Positions 1 to 6,632 of a stretch of DNA of 15,313 bases are shown piece after piece. Every line of letters starts with the position of its first letter. The first letter of the stretch is position 1. Made by a program: the position numbers and the translations under genes. The stretch comes from JBBSUX01 sp038234045 (GTDB lineage Bacteria; Pseudomonadota; Gammaproteobacteria; Burkholderiales; Burkholderiaceae_C). The notes beneath the pieces were generated by a model that made no database searches, was not told the origin of the DNA, and was given only the letters and a program-made list of their open reading frames with translations. Where the stretch lies: assembly GCA_038234045.1 (NCBI GenBank), contig JBBSUX010000055.1, positions 1 through 15,313 of the forward strand, in the 5' to 3' direction.

Positions 1-1075
1 GCTTGAGCTTGCCCTTCTTCACCTGTGCTTCGTAGTTCTTGCGGATCGTGGCCAGACCGCGGTCGAGCGCTTCCTGCTTCATCTCGAGCATCTTCACCGC
101 GATGCCGGCATTGAGGAAGTTCATGGCGATACCACCACCCATGGTGCCAGCACCGATCACGCCCACCTGCTTGATGTCGCGCTTGGGAGTATCCGACGCC
201 ACATCGGGAATCTTCGAAGCTGCGCGTTCTGCCATGAACAGATGCCGCAGCGCGCTTGATTCAGGCGTGAACATCAGCGCGGCAAAGAGCTCGCGTTCGT
301 AGACCATGCCGTCTCCGAACTTGCGGTTGGTGGCCGCCTCGACCGCGTCCACGCATTTCAGCGGGGCCGGGTAGTTCTTGGCCATTCCCTTGACCATGTT
401 GCGGGTGAACTGAAAGTAAGCCTCGCCCTGCGGATGCTTACACGGCAGGTTACGCACCAGCGGCAGCGCCGTGCCATCAGCATGGGTCTTGGCCACTTCG
501 CGGGCGAAGGCCAGCGCCTCGTCCATCAGCGATTCGGGCGACGCTGCCATCTTGTCGAACAGCTTCTGACCGGGCTGAGAGGCGAGCATTTCGCTCTTCA
601 CCGCTTCGCCCGAGACGATCATGTTGAGGGCCGTTTCCACACCCAGCACACGCGGCAGGCGCTGCGTGCCGCCAGCGCCGGGCAGCAGGCCCAGCTTGAC
701 TTCCGGCAGTGCAACGCTGGTGCCGGGTGCCGCGATGCGGTAATGCGCACCGAGCGCCAGCTCGAGCCCGCCGCCCATCACCACGCTGTGGATGGCGGCG
801 ACGATCGGCTTTGAGGATTGCTCCATCGCGTTGATGACGCTCAGCAGGTTTGGCTCCTGCGAGGCTCGATCGGTACCGAACTCCTTGATGTCGGCGCCGC
901 CCGAGAACGCCTTGCCTGCGCCCGTGATGACGATCGCCTTGACGGAGCCGTCTGCCTCGGCGCGGGCGAGTCCGTCGGTGATGCCCTTGCGGGTTGCGAG
1001 ACCCAGGCCGTTGACCGGGGGATTGTTCAGCGTGATCACTGCGACGTCGCCGTGCAGTTGGGTTTCAGCCGTCAT
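1..1075 (-). CDS. Multifunctional enoyl-CoA hydratase / 3-hydroxyacyl-CoA dehydrogenase (FadB/FadJ-like), 3' end outside window
   Basis: The first 358 residues are visible; the C-terminus lies beyond the left edge. Residues 1-190 are a crotonase domain with the oxyanion-hole segment AFSGGAD (56-62) and both glutamates of a true enoyl-CoA hydratase, E105 (GGGLE) and E125 (LPE), followed by GAGGTQRLPR. After a linker, a Rossmann fold starts at about residue 301 with the NAD-binding motif GAGTMGGG (308-315), typical of 3-hydroxyacyl-CoA dehydrogenase. The family hydrates enoyl-CoA and oxidises the 3-hydroxyacyl-CoA in the cytoplasm. The ATG at 1075 has AAGGA nine bases upstream and fits the family N-terminus. 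It lies 199 bp downstream of ridA, behind hairpins and a possible promoter of its own, so it may be transcribed separately. In context it probably does the last beta-oxidation steps after ring opening, but a general fatty-acid role cannot be excluded. Confidence 0.93.
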   Translation of the reverse strand, partial: MTAETQLHGDVAVITLNNPPVNGLGLATRKGITDGLARAEADGSVKAIVITGAGKAFSGGADIKEFGTDRASQEPNLLSVINAMEQSSKPIVAAIHSVVMGGGLELALGAHYRIAAPGTSVALPEVKLGLLPGAGGTQRLPRVLGVETALNMIVSGEAVKSEMLASQPGQKLFDKMAASPESLMDEALAFAREVAKTHADGTALPLVRNLPCKHPQGEAYFQFTRNMVKGMAKNYPAPLKCVDAVEAATNRKFGDGMVYERELFAALMFTPESSALRHLFMAERAASKIPDVASDTPKRDIKQVGVIGAGTMGGGIAMNFLNAGIAVKMLEMKQEALDRGLATIRKNYEAQVKKGKLK

Positions 1076-1187
1076 GCGGAAGTGTCCTTGGTTGGGGAAG
1101 ATGCGTATGTTCCGCCTGATTTCCTGCGACCAGGCGACCGTGAGATGAGCGCGGCCGTGCGAACGGTCGTGCTTTTCTTATTCAGCA

Positions 1188-1217
1188 ATTCTAGGAGCCG
1201 AGCGTGCCGATCCACAA
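1188..1217 (-). promoter_or_regulatory. Possible sigma-70 promoter for the FadB-like gene
   Basis: Reading the minus strand, TTGTGG (1217-1212) is followed after 18 bp by TAGAAT (1193-1188), which matches 5 of 6 positions of the -10 consensus; the -35 is weak (3-4 of 6). It would give a leader of about 105 bases before the ATG at 1075. This is a pattern match only. Confidence 0.3.
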
Positions 1218-1224
1218 TGCACAC

Positions 1225-1279
1225 TTGTCCCAGGAGGGACAAAGCGCCAAGGCGCAACTGAAAAATGCTGATTTTCAGT
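1225..1279 (-). terminator. Three consecutive hairpins after ridA (possible terminator or regulatory region)
   Basis: Three perfect inverted repeats lie side by side: ACTGAAAA (1257-1264) with TTTTCAGT (1272-1279), loop 7, which covers the ridA stop codon; GCGC (1244-1247) with GCGC (1252-1255), loop 4; and TTGTCCC (1225-1231) with GGGACAA (1236-1242), loop 4. No long U-run follows any of them on the minus strand, so intrinsic termination would be weak. The last repeat could instead be a protein-binding site, since it sits just upstream of the possible promoter at 1188-1217. The structure is seen; the function is inferred. Confidence 0.4.
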
Positions 1280-1667
1280 CTGGAACAACGGCTGTCACTT
1301 CAATCTCGACCAGCGCTTCGTCCTCGATCAGCGCGGCCACCTGCACGGCCGTCATCGCTGCGTTGAAACTGCCAACCAGCTCCCGAAAGGCCTGGCCGAT
1401 TTCCGGGTACGCCGCGACATAGGCCTGCTTGTCTGTTACATACCAGGTCATTCGCACGATGTGCTCGGGCTTGGCATCGCCCGCTGCCAGCACCGCCACC
1501 GCATTGGCCAGTGCCTGCCGAACCTGCGGGCCCATGCCACCTTGCGCGAATTTGCCTTCGGCATCCCAGCCGATCATGCCCGCGACAAAAACGGTGCGAC
1601 CGCGAGCCGAAACGCCGTTAGCGTAGCCGCGCGGCCGGGGCCAGCCGGGGGGAAGCAATACGTTCAT
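1275..1667 (-). CDS. RidA/YjgF/UK114-family protein lacking the key arginine
   Basis: This 130-residue protein covers the whole RidA fold, usually 125-135 residues and a trimer. Recognisable segments are the central VFVAGMIGWD (26-35), GPQVRQALANAVAVL (46-60), the strand VRMTWYVTD (71-79) and the closing LVEIEVTAVVP (119-129). Archetypal RidA hydrolyses reactive enamine/imine intermediates and needs Arg105; here the aligned residue is Met105 (FNAAMTAVQV), so normal 2-aminoacrylate deaminase activity is doubtful and it probably belongs to an Arg-less Rid subgroup. The ATG at 1667 is preferred because GGAGA lies 8 bases upstream; a TTG at 1682 would place that motif inside the gene. It starts 28 bp after the thioesterase stop, as last gene of the operon. 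Such a protein next to an anthranilate-type enzyme set suggests handling of an amino-substituted intermediate, but this is inference. Confidence 0.9.
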   Translation of the reverse strand: MNVLLPPGWPRPRGYANGVSARGRTVFVAGMIGWDAEGKFAQGGMGPQVRQALANAVAVLAAGDAKPEHIVRMTWYVTDKQAYVAAYPEIGQAFRELVGSFNAAMTAVQVAALIEDEALVEIEVTAVVPD

Positions 1668-1695
1668 CCGTAATTTCTCCAAAAACTAAAACTTG

Positions 1696-2190
1696 TCAAC
1701 GCTCTGGCATCTCACCTTGCCACTCGGCAATGGCGGTGCGGATGTCGGCCGGAATCGCAATCGAGCGGTGCGTGTCGAGGCTGGTTGTCACCAGCACCTG
1801 TCCGGACGAGACGCGCATCTCGTCTGCTGAACGCACATCCAGCTTCAGCGTCAGGGAAGCACCTCCGACACGCGCCACCTGCAAACCCAGCGTGACACGA
1901 TCTCCCATCCGGCTCACCGCCGAGAAGTCGCACGTCAGATGCGCAATGGGCAAGCCGATGCGGCGAACTGAAATCAGTTTGGCGTACGGGATTCCCAAGG
2001 CCTCTGTCACCCAGTCTTCCACCAATGTATTGAATAGGACCAGGTAATGCGGGAAGAAAATCAGGCCAGCGGGATCGCATTGCGAAAAACGAATGGGCAC
2101 TTCCCGCTCAAATCTGCGGGTTGGGTTCGCGGATGCCATCGTGGCGCCTTGCGTGCCCGCCATATCGCCAGATACTGCAGGAGCGCTCAT
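1696..2190 (-). CDS. Acyl-CoA thioesterase, 4-hydroxybenzoyl-CoA thioesterase (hotdog) family
   Basis: The 164-residue product carries the 4HBT active-site segment RFSQCDPAGLIFFPHYL (34-50), with Asp39 at the position of the catalytic aspartate of Pseudomonas 4-hydroxybenzoyl-CoA thioesterase. The rest fits a single hotdog domain (helix LFNTLVEDWVTEALG, then a long beta-sheet). It should hydrolyse an aryl- or alicyclic-CoA ester in the cytoplasm. The ATG at 2190 overlaps the ligase stop by four bases (ATGA), suggesting translational coupling. It adds about 17 extra residues; the ATG at 2139 (MASANPTRR), with AAGG seven bases upstream, would give 147 residues, closer to the family norm, so the start is open. 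In a CoA-dependent aromatic pathway its likely job is to free CoA from dead-end or overaccumulated thioesters rather than to catalyse a main step. Confidence 0.88.
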   Translation of the reverse strand: MSAPAVSGDMAGTQGATMASANPTRRFEREVPIRFSQCDPAGLIFFPHYLVLFNTLVEDWVTEALGIPYAKLISVRRIGLPIAHLTCDFSAVSRMGDRVTLGLQVARVGGASLTLKLDVRSADEMRVSSGQVLVTTSLDTHRSIAIPADIRTAIAEWQGEMPER

Positions 2191-3911
2191 GGAGCCGATC
2201 CACCATCGGTCCGCAGGCGAAATCGCTGCAGCTTGCCAGTCTCGGTTCGCGGCAGGCTTTCGCGAAATTCGATCGAGCGCGGATATTTGTAGGGAGCGAC
2301 TGTGTTTTTGACGAAATCCTGCAGTTCGCGTACGAGGGCCTCCCGAGACTTGTGGGTCTCTGCCGTCTCGGTCTCTGCTCGCAACACAACGAAAGCCTTG
2401 ACGATTTGCCCGCGCTCTGCATCGGGCACGCCGATCACTGCGCACTCCGCTACGCGTGCATGCTGCAGCAATGCTTCCTCCACCTCGGGCGCCGCAATGT
2501 TGTAGCCCGCAGAAACGATCATGTCGTCCATGCGCGACTGGAAGTGAAAGTAGCCTTCCTCGTCCATCACGTAGGCGTCGCCCGTCAGATTCCAGCCGTC
2601 CTGTACGTAGTCGCGTTGCCGCGGGTCGTCCAGATAGCGGCAACCCGTGGGGCCTTGCACCGCCAGGCGGCCCACAGTGCCGCGCGGCACCGGCGCACCA
2701 GCACCGTCGACGATGCGCGCCCGGTAGCCGGGCACGGGCTTGCCGGTGGCGCCCGGCTTTGCATGTTTTTCGTCCGCCGAGATGAAGATATGCAGCATTT
2801 CAGTCGAGCCGATGCCGTCGATCAGCTCGATGCCAGTCGCCTGCTTCCACAGTGCGCGGGTGGCAGCCGGAAGCACCTCGCCAGCGGATACGCACTGGCG
2901 AAGCTTCGAAGCACGCAACGCATCGCCCTGCTGCGCCATCGCCCGGTAAGAGGTGGGCGCAGTGAACACGGTGGTGGCGCCAAAATCCACGATGGCCTTT
3001 GCCAGATCGGGAGGGGGTGTCTTCTCCAGCAAAACGGTGGATGCTCCGACGCTCATCGGGAAGAGCACCAGCCCGCCAAGCCCGAAGGTGAACGCCAGCG
3101 GCGGGCTGCCGATGAAAACATCATCGGGTCGCGGCCGCAACACATGCGGCGGCCAGCAGGCGCAGATGGCCATCACATCGCGATGGAAATGCAGGGTGCC
3201 CTTCGGCCGCCCGGTGGTGCCGGAAGTGAAGGCCAGGATGCAGGTGTCGTCGGCTGCGGTATCGACGTTGTCAAATTGACCACTCTGCCGCGCCATTGCG
3301 TCTTCCAGGCGTGCCCATCCGCCGGGCTGTGCCGCAGAAGCTGCAGAAGCCGCTACGGTCGACGCGGCCCCGGTGCCAAAGGTCATGACGCGTGACAACA
3401 CAGGAAACAGCAATGCCGCCGACGCAAGCTCGGCCGAGAGCCGCTCGTCGCACAACGCATGCGTGACCGCACCGCGCTCGATCACCTGGCCAAGCTCCTT
3501 GACGCGTAGCAGCGGCATCGTCGCCACCGCAATGCCACCGGCTTTGACCACAGCGAACCAGCAGGCGACCATCATGGGCGTGTTGGGTGCGCGCAGCAGC
3601 ACACGGTTGCCTGGCACCAGGCCCATTTCTGCGACCAGAACGTTGGCTATGCGGTTCGCCCGTTCCAGCAGCTTGGCATACGTCCAACGCACACCGGGCG
3701 CCTGCAGGCATATTCGAGCGCCATCAGCCTGCGCCACACGCCGGTCGAGCAATTCGCCGGCGCAATTGAGCCGCGCGGGGAATTGCAGCTCCGGCAGATC
3801 GAAGAGGTATTCGGGTTGTTGGTTTACGGGCGGAAGGCGGTCGCGGGCGAACGTATCGCGGTCGGGAGTGCCATGCGACGAGACCGGGGCACCCTTGTTC
3901 GATGCATTCAT
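2187..3911 (-). CDS. abmG: Aryl-CoA ligase, probably 2-aminobenzoate-CoA ligase (benzoate-CoA ligase family)
   Basis: A 574-residue ANL-superfamily adenylating enzyme: it activates a carboxylic acid to the acyl-AMP and transfers it to CoA. Motifs in order are the P-loop FTSGTTGRPKG (228-238), GIGSTEMLHIFIS (366-378), the form of the A5 motif seen in benzoate-CoA ligases, LTGD (442-445), FQSRMDDMIVSAGYNIAAPEVEEAL (457-481) and PRTETGK (554-560) with catalytic Lys560. The ATG at 3911 has GGAG seven bases upstream and overlaps the acyl-CoA dehydrogenase stop by four bases (ATGA); its own stop overlaps the thioesterase start in the same way. Its place in an operon with a 2-aminobenzoyl-CoA monooxygenase/reductase makes anthranilate the best substrate guess; salicylate or benzoate cannot be excluded. 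About 30 low-complexity residues (1-30) and an Ala/Ser-rich stretch (183-195) add to the usual length. Confidence 0.88.
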   Translation of the reverse strand: MNASNKGAPVSSHGTPDRDTFARDRLPPVNQQPEYLFDLPELQFPARLNCAGELLDRRVAQADGARICLQAPGVRWTYAKLLERANRIANVLVAEMGLVPGNRVLLRAPNTPMMVACWFAVVKAGGIAVATMPLLRVKELGQVIERGAVTHALCDERLSAELASAALLFPVLSRVMTFGTGAASTVAASAASAAQPGGWARLEDAMARQSGQFDNVDTAADDTCILAFTSGTTGRPKGTLHFHRDVMAICACWPPHVLRPRPDDVFIGSPPLAFTFGLGGLVLFPMSVGASTVLLEKTPPPDLAKAIVDFGATTVFTAPTSYRAMAQQGDALRASKLRQCVSAGEVLPAATRALWKQATGIELIDGIGSTEMLHIFISADEKHAKPGATGKPVPGYRARIVDGAGAPVPRGTVGRLAVQGPTGCRYLDDPRQRDYVQDGWNLTGDAYVMDEEGYFHFQSRMDDMIVSAGYNIAAPEVEEALLQHARVAECAVIGVPDAERGQIVKAFVVLRAETETAETHKSREALVRELQDFVKNTVAPYKYPRSIEFRESLPRTETGKLQRFRLRTDGGSAP

Positions 3912-5101
3912 GCCGGCGCTCCGTGATCGACGGGCGAACCGAACCCCTTCAGCAACTCCCGGCCGATGATGAGCTGCTGCACCTCGCTTGCGCCTTCGTA
4001 GATGCGCAGAGCCCGAATCTCCCGGTACAACCGTTCGACCATCTGGCCGCTGACCACGCCCTGCCCGCCCCACAGCTGCACGGCCGCGTCGATGATTTGC
4101 TGGGCGCCTTCAGTGGCGGCCAGCTTGGCCATGGCTGCCTCCTGCGTCACGCGATGCCCCTGGTCCCGCATCCAGGCTGCGCGATATGTCAGCAACGCAG
4201 CGCCGTCGAGCGTGGTGGCCATCTGCGCCAGCTTGGCCTGTGTCAACTGGAAGTCGGCCAGCACGCCGCTAAACATGCGTCGGCTAGTCGCGCGCTCCAG
4301 GCCCTCATGCAGCGCCCGACGCGCAAAACCGAGTGCGGCCGCCGCCACCGACGTGCGGAAGATGTCCAACGTGCGCATGGCGAGCTTGAAGCCGCCGCCC
4401 GGCGCGCCAATGCGATTGGCCAAGGGCACGCGGCAATTCTTGAACGACAAGCGCGCCAGCGGATGCGGTGCGATCACATCGATCCGCTCGGCTATCCCTA
4501 TCCCGGGCACATCGGCCTCGACGATGAAAGCGGAGATGCCGCGCGCACCAGGCGCTTCGCCGCTGCGGGCAAACACTACATAGAAATCGGCAATACCACC
4601 GTTGCTGATCCAGGTTTTTTCGCCGTTCAGCTCCACGGTTTCGCCGTCCACCTGTGCGGTGCACCCCATCGCGGCGACGTCCGAGCCGGCGTCGGGCTCG
4701 GAAAGTGCAAAAGCGGCGATGGCACGCCCCTCGGCTACCGCTGGCAGCCAACGTGCCTTTTGCTCATCGGTACCGTCGAGGCTGATGGCGCCTGAGCCAA
4801 GCCCCTGCATGGCAAAAGCAAAATCCGCCAATCCATTGTGCCAGGCCAGGGTTTCGCGCAGCAGGCAAATCGCCCGGGTGTCGATCACCTCGGCATGACC
4901 GCCATACGCCACACCGGCTACCGCATGGCGCAGCCAGCCGCCTTCGCCTAGCTGTCGTACCAGCGCTCGACATTCGGTATCAACATCGCCACCATGCAGC
5001 GAAGCCACCCCGGTTGGCGCCCACGCATGCAGATCACGAGCGAGGCTGCGGTGCCGCGCCTCAAAAAACGGCCACTGGAGATATTCCTGAGTCTGCGGCA
5101 T
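3908..5101 (-). CDS. Acyl-CoA dehydrogenase
   Basis: A 397-residue FAD-dependent acyl-CoA dehydrogenase of normal length. It has the FAD/substrate segment FALSEPDAGSDVAAM (131-145), KTWISNGG (162-169), a middle beta-barrel, and the C-terminal helical domain with MFSGVLADFQLTQAKLAQM (276-294). The catalytic base aligns with Glu369 in RIYEGASEVQ, the position used by MCAD/SCAD-type enzymes, so it should be active. It would introduce a 2,3-double bond in an acyl-CoA, passing electrons to ETF, after or during reduction of the former aromatic ring. The ATG at 5101 (MPQTQEYLQW) fits the family start and has AGGA about 11 bases upstream; longer in-frame extensions to 5203 run into the preceding gene and are unlikely. 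It follows the crotonase gene by 37 bp and overlaps the ligase start by four bases. Confidence 0.92.
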   Translation of the reverse strand: MPQTQEYLQWPFFEARHRSLARDLHAWAPTGVASLHGGDVDTECRALVRQLGEGGWLRHAVAGVAYGGHAEVIDTRAICLLRETLAWHNGLADFAFAMQGLGSGAISLDGTDEQKARWLPAVAEGRAIAAFALSEPDAGSDVAAMGCTAQVDGETVELNGEKTWISNGGIADFYVVFARSGEAPGARGISAFIVEADVPGIGIAERIDVIAPHPLARLSFKNCRVPLANRIGAPGGGFKLAMRTLDIFRTSVAAAALGFARRALHEGLERATSRRMFSGVLADFQLTQAKLAQMATTLDGAALLTYRAAWMRDQGHRVTQEAAMAKLAATEGAQQIIDAAVQLWGGQGVVSGQMVERLYREIRALRIYEGASEVQQLIIGRELLKGFGSPVDHGAPA

Positions 5102-5138
5102 GTCGGTTACTTTCCTGAAGAGTCTCGCGCTGCGTGAG

Positions 5139-5984
5139 TCAATTACCCACAAAGACGGGCGTGCGCTTATTGGCGAAGGCTGCGTATGCGCGGCCGAAGT
5201 CACCGGTCAGCATGCAGATCGCCTGTGCCTGCGCTTCGGATTCGATTGCCTCGTCAACGCCCATGGCCCACTCCTGGTGCAGCATGGTCTTAGTGATGCC
5301 GTTGGCAAAAGCAGGCCCTTCAGCAATGCCCCGCGCCAAGGCGGTGGCGGCCTCCAGCACGTCTTCGGGTTCACACAGGCGGTTGAGGAAACCCCATTGC
5401 GCCGCTTCTTCCCCACCGAGCGCGCGACCGGTGTAGAGCAGCTCGCTCGCCCTGCCCTGCCCGACGATGCGTGGCAACATCGAGCAGGCGCCCATATCGC
5501 AACCGGCCAAGCCCACGCGGTTGAATAGAAAGGCAGTCTTGCTACGCGCAGTGCCGAGCCGCATGTCCGACGCCATTGCCAGGATGGCGCCCGCGCCCGC
5601 GCAGATGCCGTCGATTGCGGCAACGATGGGCTGCGGGCAGTGGCGCATGGCCTTCACCAGCGCACCGGTCATACGAGTGAACATCAGCAGGTCGGGCGCC
5701 GGCAGGCCGATAAGCGGGCCAATGATTTCGTGCACATCTCCGCCAGAACAGAAATTGCCGCCCGCGCCGGAAAGGACCACCACCCGGACGTCGGCGGCGT
5801 AGCGCAAGGCCTCAAACAGATCGCGCAGCTCGGCGTAGGAAGCAAACGTCAGCGGGTTCTTGCGTTCGGGCCGGTTGAGCGTGATGGTGGCAACGCCGGC
5901 CTCCAGCGCCCAGCCGAAATTCTGGGCCGAGTAATCGGCAAAGCTGCGCAGGTTGGCGGCCTGAAGTGTGGAATCAAGAGGCAT
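5139..5984 (-). CDS. Crotonase-family protein (enoyl-CoA hydratase/isomerase-like) lacking both hydratase glutamates
   Basis: The 281-residue product has the crotonase fold: VATITLNRPERKNPLTF (31-47), oxyanion-hole segment NFCSGGD (77-83), and the second oxyanion loop IDGICAGAGAILAMASD (124-140). Hydratases have Glu at the E144 and E164 positions; here these are Ile134 and, by my alignment, Arg156 or Asn155 (FNRVGLAG). The segment GLAGCDMGACSMLPR (158-172) resembles the region of dienoyl-CoA isomerases containing their catalytic Asp, so Asp163 is a candidate catalytic residue. A hydratase, isomerase or ring-opening hydrolase role on an alicyclic CoA ester is possible; the exact reaction cannot be read from the sequence. 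It starts 48 bp after marR and only a weak ribosome-binding site (GAAAGA) is visible. The neighbouring acyl-CoA dehydrogenase and monooxygenase support a role in processing the dearomatised ring. Confidence 0.88.
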   Translation of the reverse strand: MPLDSTLQAANLRSFADYSAQNFGWALEAGVATITLNRPERKNPLTFASYAELRDLFEALRYAADVRVVVLSGAGGNFCSGGDVHEIIGPLIGLPAPDLLMFTRMTGALVKAMRHCPQPIVAAIDGICAGAGAILAMASDMRLGTARSKTAFLFNRVGLAGCDMGACSMLPRIVGQGRASELLYTGRALGGEEAAQWGFLNRLCEPEDVLEAATALARGIAEGPAFANGITKTMLHQEWAMGVDEAIESEAQAQAICMLTGDFGRAYAAFANKRTPVFVGN

Positions 5985-6032
5985 CGTGCGATCTTTCGAA
6001 GAGAAGTTTGGGAGTACGCGCCAGGGCTTGAC

Positions 6033-6632
6033 TCATGGCGAAATCCCCGCCAGATGCACCCGCAAATGGCCGAGGCGGCTGCGCATGTGATCCTGGTCGC
6101 TGGCAGGCAGCGCGGCAAAGATTTCGATAATCCACGCTTCGTGTGCAGCGGCCAATTCAAGAAAACGTGTTTGGCCCTCAGGGGTGAGCCGAACGCGCAG
6201 CGATCGGCGGTCTGCCTCATCGCTCACCCGCTCGACCAAACCGGCTTTTTCCAGCTCGTCGGTGAGCCCGGTGACGTTGCCACCAGTCACCATCAGGTAA
6301 CGCGAAAGTACGTTCATGCGCAAACCGTCGGGATTGCGGTGCAACTGCGCCAAATAGTCAAAGCGCGGCAGCGTCATGCCGAACTGACTGCGAAGGCGCT
6401 TGCCGATGAGCGTCTCAATCTGCGTGCTGCAGGAAAGCAGGCGCAGCCAGAGCTTGAGCGACTGATGGTCGCCCGACTGGATGCGGCCCTCAAGGCCGAT
6501 GCTGTGCTCATCCAGGAGGGGCGTCTCGGCCCCTTTTTTTCGGCGCGACCCCTTGCCGCCGGACCCGGCTGAAGCGGGACCACTGGCCGGCGACGCTGAT
6601 GCGGTGGAAGCAGATGCCTTGCTGACCGCCAT
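6033..6632 (-). CDS. MarR-family transcriptional regulator
   Basis: A 199-residue MarR protein. The winged helix-turn-helix spans about residues 86-150: MNVLSRYLMVTGGNVTGLTDELEKAGLV (106-133) contains the recognition region, followed by the wing with the family hallmark DRRSLRVRLTPEG (141-153). C-terminal helices complete the dimer interface. Residues 1-35 are an Ala/Ser/Gly/Lys-rich, probably disordered tail not usual in the family, and no better start is available. The ATG at 6632 shares its A with the stop of the monooxygenase gene (TGATG) and has AAGGAG eight bases upstream. In related aromatic-CoA pathways MarR proteins repress the operon and let go when a CoA-ester intermediate binds; since it is the second gene of the operon, autoregulation through the promoter at 9043-9071 is likely. 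That mode is inferred. Confidence 0.9.
   Translation of the reverse strand: MAVSKASASTASASPASGPASAGSGGKGSRRKKGAETPLLDEHSIGLEGRIQSGDHQSLKLWLRLLSCSTQIETLIGKRLRSQFGMTLPRFDYLAQLHRNPDGLRMNVLSRYLMVTGGNVTGLTDELEKAGLVERVSDEADRRSLRVRLTPEGQTRFLELAAAHEAWIIEIFAALPASDQDHMRSRLGHLRVHLAGISP

Noticed and set aside
2121..3395. Long open frame on the plus strand opposite the aryl-CoA ligase
   Set aside because: Opposite-strand shadow caused by codon bias; composition is Arg/His/Ala-rich without domain structure.
2187..4073. Longer ligase frame reaching upstream to 4073
   Set aside because: The extra residues overlap the acyl-CoA dehydrogenase coding region and show no conserved motif; the ATG at 3911 has a good ribosome-binding site and a coupled overlap.
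5976..6036. A 20-codon reading frame starting at an ATG that overlaps the marR stop (ATGA) and ending inside the crotonase gene
   Set aside because: No ribosome-binding site of its own beyond marR coding sequence, no recognisable peptide, and it is out of frame with the real crotonase start at 5984. Probably chance.
6534..6540. Run of seven A (minus strand) in marR as a possible slippage or phase-variation site
   Set aside because: Seven bases is short for slippage-based switching, the sequence is in frame as written, and no downstream stimulator or alternative product is evident.
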